12,732 nucleotides of DNA from Lentimicrobiaceae bacterium (GTDB taxonomy: Bacteria > Bacteroidota > Bacteroidia > Bacteroidales > WCHB1-69). The notes under the pieces are model-generated. The model made no database searches. It was not told where the DNA came from and saw only the letters and a list, made by a program, of their open reading frames with translations. Positions 1 through 5,278 of this stretch are shown here, one piece after another; the stretch's first letter is position 1, and the number at the start of each line of letters is the position of its first letter. The stretch lies in assembly GCA_009776395.1 (NCBI GenBank), contig WRNX01000027.1, positions 1 to 12,732 on the forward strand, read 5' to 3'. Both the position numbers and the translations under genes were made by a program.

Positions 1-577
1 ATGTTAAATTTTTTCTAATCGAATCAAATTTTTCGTTCAGAAAGGTTTTATCTTTTTTTAAAGTATTGTAAAAAAACTCTTCCGCCATATCGCCGTTACT
101 ATAAGAAATTCCCCCTACGATACGATTGAGGTTGTCTATACGAGCATCTATTATTTTACCTCTTTCTTCTGCTTCTTTACGCCAAATTTCTTCTTGTTGC
201 CGCCTCTTTTCGTCTTGTTCACGTCGCTTTTCGTCTCGCTTTTTCTCTCGTTCTTTTTCTTCTTGACGTTGCTTTTTTTCTTCTTGTCGCCGCTCTTTTT
301 CCCTTATTTCTTCTTCTTGCCGTCGCTTTTCCTCTTCTTGCCGTCGCTTTTCCTCTTCTTGTCGCCGCTCTTTTTCCCTTATTTCTTCTTCTTGCCGTCG
401 CTTTTCAGCCCGCGCTTCCTCTCGCTTGTCGGCTTCAATGCTAAGTTTTTCGATAAATAATTTGGTTTCTTGAAATTGTTTGTTCGTTTCTTGAAATTGT
501 TTGTTCGTTTCTTGAAACATTGCCCACACAGTTTCAAAAGTAGGGGCAGACTTTTTTTGTTTTTGTTTTTTCTCCAT
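1..577 (-). CDS. Coiled-coil protein, probable PD-(D/E)XK nuclease-like (DUF3782-type) family, C-terminus off the left edge
   Basis: The minus strand is open from an ATG at 577-575 to the window edge, giving 192 codons with no stop. Residues 1-13 are Lys/Gln-rich. Residues 21-38 are heptads of FQETNKQ type. Residues about 48-145 are a highly charged Arg/Lys/Glu/Gln helix, certainly coiled coil. From V154 the composition becomes globular: GGISYSNGDMAEEFFYNTL (155-173), then FLNEKFDSIRKNL. From memory this GGIS-N-G-x-AE-x-FFYN block precedes the PD-(D/E)XK core in Bacteroidetes proteins annotated DUF3782 or PD-(D/E)XK nuclease-like. That core would lie outside the window, so catalysis cannot be judged, and the cellular role of the family is not known to me. 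A PD-(D/E)XK relic at 1884-1976 on the same strand supports the assignment. A TATTTTTG box lies about 165 bp upstream. The opposite strand is also open but encodes only Phe/Leu-rich shadow sequence. Confidence 0.8.
   Translation of the reverse strand, partial: MEKKQKQKKSAPTFETVWAMFQETNKQFQETNKQFQETKLFIEKLSIEADKREEARAEKRRQEEEIREKERRQEEEKRRQEEEKRRQEEEIREKERRQEEKKQRQEEKEREKKRDEKRREQDEKRRQQEEIWRKEAEERGKIIDARIDNLNRIVGGISYSNGDMAEEFFYNTLKKDKTFLNEKFDSIRKNLT
279..406 (-). repeat. In-gene direct repeats (two identical 53-bp copies, 75-bp period) encoding coiled-coil heptads
   Basis: Positions 279-331 and 354-406 are identical over 53 bp, with a 75-bp (25-codon) offset. Between and within them a 21-bp unit encoding RRQEEEK is tandemly repeated. 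A further pair of 21-bp units lies at about 470-515 (FQETNKQ). All periods are multiples of 3, so slippage or recombination would change coiled-coil length without breaking the frame. Confidence 0.9.
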
Positions 578-621
578 GAAAATAATGTTTAATAGTTTAA
601 TAGTTCAAATTTATGATTTCT

Positions 622-661
622 GATTTAAAGATTTAAAAATTTAAAGATTTAAAGATTTAAG
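622..661. repeat. 8-bp tandem array, five units of gatttaaa type
   Basis: Five consecutive 8-bp units start at 622, 630, 638, 646 and 654. The third has A for G at its first base and the last ends in G. The array lies between the putative minus-strand promoter and the start codon at 577, so it would be in the 5' leader of that gene. Confidence 0.85.
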
Positions 662-688
662 GTTTTTAGATTTAATTGATTTTTTTTT

Positions 689-724
689 AAATTTTTAAAT
701 TTTTAAATTTTTAAATTTTTAAAT
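689..724. repeat. 8-bp tandem array, four and a half units of aaattttt
   Basis: Perfect units begin at 689, 697, 705 and 713, followed by a half unit ending at 724. The period matches the neighbouring array at 622-661, and the TTTAAA cores could pair with it in a minus-strand transcript. Pairing is inferred; the repeats themselves are directly visible. Confidence 0.85.
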
Positions 725-740
725 AATAAATAACTCGCGG

Positions 741-748
741 CAAAAATA
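741..748 (-). promoter_or_regulatory. Putative Bacteroidetes -7 box for the coiled-coil gene
   Basis: Read on the minus strand this is TATTTTTG followed by CCGC, matching the Bacteroidetes TAnnTTTG -7 consensus. The box before the tRNA-Val is likewise followed by CCGC. It would place transcription start near 735 and give a leader of about 160 nt carrying both 8-bp arrays. I see no convincing -33 TTTG at the usual spacing. Confidence 0.5.
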
Positions 749-753
749 AAAAA

Positions 754-815
754 ATATTCATTCAATTATATTAAAATAATAATTTATTTTTTTAATAATC
801 AATTTGTTAAAAAAA
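754..815. repeat. Dispersed repeat, copy A
   Basis: Hand alignment to 1965-2027 gives about 57 identical positions of 63, with five substitutions and a single one-base gap. Both copies have the same orientation, so they are direct repeats flanking the binding-protein gene. On the minus strand, copy A sits just upstream of the coiled-coil gene's -7 box. Confidence 0.8.
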
Positions 816-917
816 GAAATAACGAAAGAAAATATTACTTATTTTAGATTATTTTGTACAAAAATGGGATAAAAATGTAAAAAAAATGTTGTTATTGTTC
901 TACATAATTTTTTAAAG

Positions 918-949
918 AATATAGGGCATTTTGCAAATTGTCCTATATT
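918..949. promoter_or_regulatory. 32-bp imperfect palindrome, candidate operator
   Basis: Arms AATATAGG (918-925) and CCTATATT (942-949) are perfect inverted repeats. The 16 bp between them continue the symmetry around a TTTGCAAA centre. In all, 14 of 16 base pairs match, the exceptions being a G/T pair and a T/T pair. The centre lies about 73 bp before the binding-protein start at 1007, where a dimeric repressor or activator site would be expected. There is no loop and no T-run on the plus strand, so a terminator is unlikely. The regulator is unknown. Confidence 0.5.
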
Positions 950-1006
950 GTGTTTCCCATAGTTGTATTTTTACATTTTTCAATAATAATAATTTATGTT
1001 TAATAT

Positions 1007-1855
1007 ATGTTTAATCAAATTTTTAAAAAAATGACAAAAAAAAGTTTCAGTTTGAGGAAAGTGGTTGCGACGGCAATCTGCCTCGCAGTAGTTGCAATGT
1101 TTTCAGGTTGCACGAAAGATTCAAACACACTGAAAGTCGGCGTAAAATCCGACGTTATCGGCTTTGGATTCAAAGATCCTGTTACCGGTATATATTCCGG
1201 GCTTGAAATCGAACTTGCGGAAATGATTGCCGACGAACTTGGCTACGATCATGCCGAGTTTACAACCGTTACCTCAGCGTCAAGAACCGAACTTCTCGAT
1301 GCGGGAAAAATAGATTGTGTTATTGCCACATTTACTATTACGGAGGAAAGAAAGAAGAATTGGGATTTCTCAACCTCTTATTTCACCGATGCGGTTACGG
1401 TGCTCGTAGAAAATGCAAGCGGTATTACGTCACTTGAAGACCTTACGGGTAAAACAATAGGTGTTGCAAAAGGTTCGACCTCCGCATTCGCATTGGTAAC
1501 AGCCATGGCGGAAAAAGGATTGTTTCCCGACTATACATTACCCGAAACGGCAGAGGATTTTGACGTTGCTTCTTTCGCGCAGGCAGGCGTTACTTTTATA
1601 CAGTTTGACGATTATCCCGCTATTTCAAACGCGTTGACAGCCGGTACAGTGGATGCCTTCTGCGTTGACAAATCAATCCTTGCAGCATACAAAACGGATG
1701 CACGCTCTTACATCAACGAGCAATTCGCGCCGCAGCATTATGGCATCGCAACCAAAAAGGGAGCCGCTCTCTCCGCCTCTATTGAAACGCTTATCACAAA
1801 ATGGCTCAGCGACGGTACTATTAACGGTTTGATTGTGAAATATGGCATCAATTAA
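1007..1855 (+). CDS. Amino-acid-type ABC transporter solute-binding lipoprotein (orphan)
   Basis: This is a bacterial extracellular solute-binding protein, family 3 (SBP_bac_3), expected to bind a polar amino acid or similar small ligand at the membrane surface. An n-region and hydrophobic stretch (17-34) end in a lipobox with Cys35. The mature protein starts the domain with LKVGVKSDVIGFGF, then the typical GLEIELAEMIADELG segment. TITEERKKNWDFSTSYF corresponds to the conserved ligand-Arg region, and DLTGKTIGVAKGSTS opens lobe 2. At 282 residues it has normal length. No permease or ATPase gene is adjacent, so it may work with a distant transporter or as a sensor. One sampled 60-base line (1561-1620) is 50% G+C, against 30% in a pgk line (3661-3720), hinting at different ancestry. 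The start at 1007 was chosen; M9 (1031) is equally possible. Ligand not predictable. Confidence 0.85.
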   Translation: MFNQIFKKMTKKSFSLRKVVATAICLAVVAMFSGCTKDSNTLKVGVKSDVIGFGFKDPVTGIYSGLEIELAEMIADELGYDHAEFTTVTSASRTELLDAGKIDCVIATFTITEERKKNWDFSTSYFTDAVTVLVENASGITSLEDLTGKTIGVAKGSTSAFALVTAMAEKGLFPDYTLPETAEDFDVASFAQAGVTFIQFDDYPAISNALTAGTVDAFCVDKSILAAYKTDARSYINEQFAPQHYGIATKKGAALSASIETLITKWLSDGTINGLIVKYGIN

Positions 1856-1883
1856 TAAAAATACCGAACGCTTAATAGTAGAA

Positions 1884-1976
1884 TTAAAACGCCTTTACTT
1901 CAATTAAGGCGGCACTTGTTCCGTTGAACAATAAGATGTCGTATTCTGCATCCGGCTCTACTTCATATTCATTCAA
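1884..1976 (-). pseudogene. Relic of a PD-(D/E)XK nuclease-like gene (catalytic core fragment)
   Basis: The minus strand reads LNEYEVEPDA, then EYDILLFNGTSAALIEVKA, then F and a TAA stop. The pattern of an acidic residue in a hydrophobic strand (EYD), a short NGT turn, and a second strand ending in E-V-K is the classic D-(X)n-(D/E)XK core. It closely resembles the C-terminal half of DUF3782-type proteins as I recall them. Upstream the frame hits a stop at 1979-1977 with no start codon, and downstream it ends right after the EVK strand. The N-terminal coiled coil, the AE-x-FFYN block and the C-terminal helices are all missing. The first codons (LNEY) lie within dispersed-repeat copy B, so the break point is near 1965. 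It is most likely a decayed paralogue of the gene at the left edge. Chance resemblance is possible but unlikely given strand and neighbourhood. Confidence 0.7.
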
Positions 1977-2027
1977 TTACATTAAAAAAACAAATTATTT
2001 TTTCTAATAATCAACTTGTTAAAAAAA
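1965..2027. repeat. Dispersed repeat, copy B
   Basis: Copy B is about 90% identical to 754-815 and in the same orientation. At its left end, copy A continues into the coiled-coil gene's promoter while copy B continues into the nuclease relic. An 11-base GGATAAAAAT-type block recurs to the right of both, at different distances (about 867 and 2034). Confidence 0.8.
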
Positions 2028-2122
2028 TAAAATAGGATAAAAATATCGCTTTTTTTCAATGAATTTGTACAATTAAGTAATTCAATAAAGTTTTCTATAC
2101 CTATAAAATAGAAATAATTATA

Positions 2123-2130
2123 TATTTTTG
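2123..2130 (+). promoter_or_regulatory. Putative -7 box for the lipoprotein-pgk-tsaC-coaD-batB cluster
   Basis: The sequence TATTTTTG matches TAnnTTTG and lies 55 bp before the ATG at 2186, as expected for a Bacteroidetes promoter with a leader of about 50 nt. No clear -33 TTTG is present. No other promoter-like box is obvious before pgk, so this one may drive the whole downstream cluster. Confidence 0.55.
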
Positions 2131-2185
2131 TTTTCTTTCTTTTTAAAATGAAGAATCATTATATTTATTTAACATTAAGTTTTTT

Positions 2186-3019
2186 ATGAAAAAAATCCAG
2201 CTTCTTTTCATTGCATTATTTATAAGTTTTTTCTTTTTTTCAGGTTGTAAAAAAGAGGAGTTTATTGTAACTTTTAATCCCAATGGAGGTAAAGGCGAAT
2301 TAATTACTCAACATTTCACTCAAAAAGTAGCCCAACCGCTTATGGCAAACTCCTATAAAAACTGGGGTTACCTCTTTAAAGAATGGAATACAAAACCAGA
2401 CGGAACCGGTACATCATACAACGATCAAGAAAAAATAATAGTTTCGGAACATTTGGTATTGTATGCACAGTGGATCCCAACAAGTGGCGAGTTCACCGTA
2501 AATTTTAATGCTAACGGCGGCGTGGGAGAAATGGAATCGCAAACTTTTGAAGCAGGTGTAGCAAAACCGCTTTCTTCCAATCGCTTTTACTACGATAATT
2601 ACAGGTTTACAGGTTGGAACACTTCTGCCAACGGAAAAGGTAAAAGTTTTGAAAACGAACAGAATGTTTCTATCACTTCCGATATGACTTTGTATGCGCA
2701 GTGGACCCCCATCTCAAATACCTATTTTGTATTTTTTGACGCCAATGGCGGCGAAGGAAAAATGGAATCTCAAAAATTTCATGAATATGAATCCCAAAAA
2801 TTAGATTCCAACACTTTTACACGCACCGATTATTCTTTTACAGGATGGAATACTAAAACCGATGGCTCAGGGTATCGCTTTTCTGATATGCAAAGTATTA
2901 GTATAACTCGCAATATTGTATTGTATGCGCAGTGGATGAAAGAACCGGAATCTTGTCCGGGTATTCCAACAGTTAAAGATCATGACAATAATACCTATAA
3001 TAATAAACTTCCTTTATGA
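2186..3019 (+). CDS. Surface lipoprotein with three Listeria-Bacteroides (InlB B-type) repeats, truncated at a FISUMP domain
   Basis: A lipoprotein signal ends in SGC with Cys21. The following residues, KKEE, match the Bacteroidetes lipoprotein export signal (Lys at +3, two acidic residues at +4/+5), predicting cell-surface display. Three regular repeats follow at residues 26-96, 103-173 and 180-250, spaced exactly 77 residues apart. Each runs from V-x-F-x-x-NGG-x-G through W-N-T to LYAQW, diagnostic of the Listeria-Bacteroides repeat (Flg_new / InlB B-repeat family). The tail CPGIPTVKDHDNNTYN (257-272) matches the entry into a FISUMP domain (TIGR02145), which would normally continue with VQIG and CWM motifs. 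Here it ends instead after NKLPL. The stop overlaps the pgk start by 4 bp (ATGA). Such repeats are usually adhesive or structural; no specific ligand can be given. The truncation looks like a deletion junction near 3000. Confidence 0.85.
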   Translation: MKKIQLLFIALFISFFFFSGCKKEEFIVTFNPNGGKGELITQHFTQKVAQPLMANSYKNWGYLFKEWNTKPDGTGTSYNDQEKIIVSEHLVLYAQWIPTSGEFTVNFNANGGVGEMESQTFEAGVAKPLSSNRFYYDNYRFTGWNTSANGKGKSFENEQNVSITSDMTLYAQWTPISNTYFVFFDANGGEGKMESQKFHEYESQKLDSNTFTRTDYSFTGWNTKTDGSGYRFSDMQSISITRNIVLYAQWMKEPESCPGIPTVKDHDNNTYNNKLPL

Positions 3020-4209
3020 AATCAATTGATCAAGCCTCATTATCAGGCAAAAAAGTATTGGTACGTGTGGACTACAACGTGCCGCAAGATGAAAATCTAC
3101 AAGTAACAAGCACTACGCGTATCAAACGCACATTGGAAACAGTGAACAAAATTACCAATGATGGCGGTATAACGATTCTAATGTCTCACTTGGGAAGACC
3201 CAAAGGAGAAAGAAATGATACTTTTTCGTTAAAACACATAGTAAGTTCTGTTTCGGAAACACTAAAAAAACCGGTAATTTTTCTCGGCGATGTGTTAGAT
3301 GCTGATATTGAAGAAAAAATAAACAATCTTAATCCTGGTGATATTGGATTGTTGGAAAATCTTCGTTTCCATAAAGAAGAAGAAAAAGGAGATATTGAAT
3401 TTGCCAAAGCCATTGCCAAATTGGGAGATATTTATGTGAACGACGCTTTTGGTACTGCCCACCGCGAACATGCCTCCACGGCTACTATTGCCCGACTATT
3501 TCCCGAAAAAGCATACGCAGGATACCTTCTTTACGGTGAAGTTCAGAGTTTGAAAAAAGTTTTGGAAGAAAAAAAATCACCCTTTACTGCTATTATCGGA
3601 GGCTCAAAAGTTTCTACCAAAATCAATATTTTAAAAAATCTGTTGGAAAAAGTTGATAATTTAATTATTGGCGGAGGAATGAGATATACTTTTTTATATA
3701 CAATGGGATTTACTTACGGAGATTCTTTGTTTGAAGAAGAGATGGTTTCGGTAGCAAAAGAAATTTTGGAACAGGCAAAAATAAAAGGAATCAATATCTA
3801 TTTATCGGTGGATAGCCTTTGTGCAGATAAATTTGCAGAAGATGCCAACACACTTTATACCAAAGACCAAAATATTCCTGATGGTTGGATGGGAATGGAT
3901 ATTGGAGAAAAATCTATTGAACTGTTTAAAAAGGTAATTTTAGAATCTAAAACTATTCTTTGGAACGGACCTGTAGGGGTTTTTGAGATGGATAAATTTG
4001 CCGGTGGAACGAAAGCGGTGGCAGAAGCAATTGCAGAAAGTACTAAAAATGGCGCATACTCTCTCATTGGCGGAGGAGACTCAATTGCTGCGCTCGGAAA
4101 ATTCGGGCTATCCAAAGAAGTATCTTACATTAGTACCGGCGGCGGCGCAATGCTCGAATATTTAGAAGGAATTGAACTGCCCGGAATTAAGGCATTAGAA
4201 GAAAATTAA
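3016..4209 (+). CDS. pgk: Phosphoglycerate kinase
   Basis: This glycolytic and gluconeogenic cytoplasmic enzyme transfers phosphate between 1,3-bisphosphoglycerate and ADP, giving 3-phosphoglycerate and ATP. The family signatures appear in order: RVDYNVP (17-23), SHLGRPKG (57-64), ENLRFH (114-119), NDAFGTAHR (142-150), GGSKVSTK (195-202), GGGM-x-YTF, WNGPVGVFE (316-324) and the nucleotide-binding GGGDS (352-356), ending in STGGGA and LPGI. The 397-residue length is typical of bacterial PGK. Some positions depart from the commonest forms (GGGMRYTF, LSVDSLCADKF), but no catalytic motif is missing. The start at 3016 aligns with the usual N-terminus and overlaps the stop of the preceding lipoprotein gene, so translational coupling is likely. 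It is followed 59 bp later by tsaC. Confidence 0.97.
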   Translation: MKSIDQASLSGKKVLVRVDYNVPQDENLQVTSTTRIKRTLETVNKITNDGGITILMSHLGRPKGERNDTFSLKHIVSSVSETLKKPVIFLGDVLDADIEEKINNLNPGDIGLLENLRFHKEEEKGDIEFAKAIAKLGDIYVNDAFGTAHREHASTATIARLFPEKAYAGYLLYGEVQSLKKVLEEKKSPFTAIIGGSKVSTKINILKNLLEKVDNLIIGGGMRYTFLYTMGFTYGDSLFEEEMVSVAKEILEQAKIKGINIYLSVDSLCADKFAEDANTLYTKDQNIPDGWMGMDIGEKSIELFKKVILESKTILWNGPVGVFEMDKFAGGTKAVAEAIAESTKNGAYSLIGGGDSIAALGKFGLSKEVSYISTGGGAMLEYLEGIELPGIKALEEN

Positions 4210-4268
4210 AGATTTGAAAGTTTTTAACGTTAACTCTTTTTTATTTGAAGCGTTTATTTTTATCCCAA

Positions 4269-4832
4269 ATGGAACAAGAAATATTAAAATGTAAAGGACT
4301 TCTACAACAAGGAAAAGTACTGTTGTATCCCACCGATACTGTGTGGGGAATTGGCTGCGATGCCACGAATGAAGAAGCCGTTAAAAAAATTTACACCATT
4401 AAACAGCGGCAGGAAAGTAAAAGTATGATTATTTTGTTAGACAATGCCGACCGACTCCCGCTCTACGTGGCTAAAATTCCGCTTATTGCATGGGATTTAA
4501 TTTTACACACGTTTCGCCCCACTACCTATATTTATCCTACCGCACAAAATTTACCCCAACCATTAATTCATCCCGACGGCACTATTGCCATTCGGATTAC
4601 CTCAAATATTTTTTGTAAAAAACTGATTAAAGAATTAGAAAGTCCGTTGGTTTCTACCTCTGCCAATGTTTCCGGCGCGGCTACTCCGGTAGTTTTTTCC
4701 GAAATATCCCCAGACATTATTGATCAAGTTGATTATGTAGTTCCGCAACGTTTTGCAGAATCTATTGAATATAAGCCCTCTCGATTGGTGAAATTTATTG
4801 ATGATTATAATTTTACAATTATTAGAGAATAA
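4269..4832 (+). CDS. tsaC: Threonylcarbamoyl-AMP synthase (TsaC/YrdC/Sua5 family)
   Basis: TsaC makes L-threonylcarbamoyl-AMP from threonine, bicarbonate and ATP, the first step of the t6A37 modification of ANN-decoding tRNAs. The YrdC fold is recognisable from LLYPTDTVWGIGCDA (18-32), the KxR motif K45-Q-R47 followed by S50/K51, HPDGTIAIRI, and STSANVSG (129-136). At 187 residues this is the short TsaC form without the extra Sua5 C-terminal domain. I chose the ATG at 4269 because the preceding in-frame TTG at 4245 would add eight residues (MKRLFLSQ) absent from the family's usual start, and MEQ-x-I is a common Bacteroidetes N-terminus. The stop codon shares one base with the coaD start (TAATG). 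YciO-like paralogues are an alternative, but motif conservation favours TsaC. Confidence 0.9.
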   Translation: MEQEILKCKGLLQQGKVLLYPTDTVWGIGCDATNEEAVKKIYTIKQRQESKSMIILLDNADRLPLYVAKIPLIAWDLILHTFRPTTYIYPTAQNLPQPLIHPDGTIAIRITSNIFCKKLIKELESPLVSTSANVSGAATPVVFSEISPDIIDQVDYVVPQRFAESIEYKPSRLVKFIDDYNFTIIRE

Positions 4833-5275
4833 TGATGATGAAAATTGCCGTTTTCGCCGGAACTTTCGACCCGTTTACTGTTGGACATCAAGATATTGTG
4901 AACCGTGCGCTCCCGCTTTTCGATAAAATAATGATTGCCATCGGTGAAAATGAAGAAAAAAATCCACTCTTTTCATTAGAAGAAAGATTGAAAATTATTA
5001 AAAATCCATTTCTTCATAATGAAAAAATTTTGATTGAAACATATAAAGGACTTACCGGCGTATTTTGCAAAAAAAACAACGCCCGCTATTTGATTCGAGG
5101 AATAAGAAACAGCATTGATTTTCAATACGAAAACGATTTAGCACAGGCTAATAAAGAGATTTTTAACTTGGAAACTGTTTTTTTTATCACCACTCCTACA
5201 CTATCACACATATCTTCTTCGTTTGTAAGGGAACTTTATAAAAATAAAGGAAATTATCATAACTATTTACCATAA
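4832..5275 (+). CDS. coaD: Phosphopantetheine adenylyltransferase
   Basis: CoaD transfers AMP from ATP to 4'-phosphopantetheine to give dephospho-CoA, the penultimate step of coenzyme A synthesis in the cytoplasm. The nucleotidyltransferase fold shows GTFDPFTVGH (10-19), carrying the T/H-x-G-H motif at 16-19. The RYLIRGIRN segment that binds substrate and the ISSSFVRE signature (127-134) follow. Its 147 residues are slightly short of the usual 155-165, and it ends at the typical LP after a short final helix. Three consecutive ATG codons (4832, 4835, 4838) are possible starts. The first overlaps the tsaC stop, and the third (MKIAVF) matches the usual N-terminus best. batB begins 3 bp after the stop. 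Confidence 0.95.
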   Translation: MMMKIAVFAGTFDPFTVGHQDIVNRALPLFDKIMIAIGENEEKNPLFSLEERLKIIKNPFLHNEKILIETYKGLTGVFCKKNNARYLIRGIRNSIDFQYENDLAQANKEIFNLETVFFITTPTLSHISSSFVRELYKNKGNYHNYLP

Positions 5276-5278
5276 AGT

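Larger units (their letters stand above)
578..1006. other. AT-rich intergenic region between divergent genes
   Basis: About 430 bp of very AT-rich sequence separates the minus-strand coiled-coil gene from the plus-strand binding-protein gene. I see no coding potential in it. It holds two 8-bp tandem arrays (622-661, 689-724), a minus-strand -7 box (741-748), a dispersed repeat (754-815), a short GTAC-centred palindrome (852-863) and a 32-bp imperfect palindrome (918-949). These are listed separately, apart from the GTAC palindrome. Confidence 0.8.
1856..2185. other. Intergenic region with nuclease relic, dispersed repeat and promoter
   Basis: These 330 bp contain no intact gene. They hold a minus-strand PD-(D/E)XK relic (1884-1976), copy B of the dispersed repeat (1965-2027), and a TATTTTTG box (2123-2130) for the downstream lipoprotein gene. 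The remainder is AT-rich with nothing recognisable. Confidence 0.75.

Noticed and set aside
194..460. Plus-strand 88-codon ORF rich in Phe, Leu and Ser
   Set aside because: It is the complement of the charged coiled-coil repeats of the minus-strand gene. Its composition follows from the GAA/AAG-rich opposite strand, and it has no independent start context.
852..863. TTTTGTACAAAA palindrome as a promoter or operator
   Set aside because: Short and mostly A/T; a weaker GTAC-centred version also occurs near 2064-2071, but nothing ties either to a start site.
1890..1911. CGCCTT/AAGGCG hairpin after the binding-protein gene as a terminator
   Set aside because: The stem is only 6 bp with a 10-nt loop and no T-run, and it falls inside the nuclease relic coding sequence, which explains it.
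4224..4233. TTAACGTTAA palindrome between pgk and tsaC
   Set aside because: Only 10 bp in an AT-rich spacer, with no loop or T-run and no flanking symmetry; likely chance.
4245..4268. Upstream TTG start for tsaC
   Set aside because: It would add eight residues not expected in the family; the ATG at 4269 gives the typical N-terminus.
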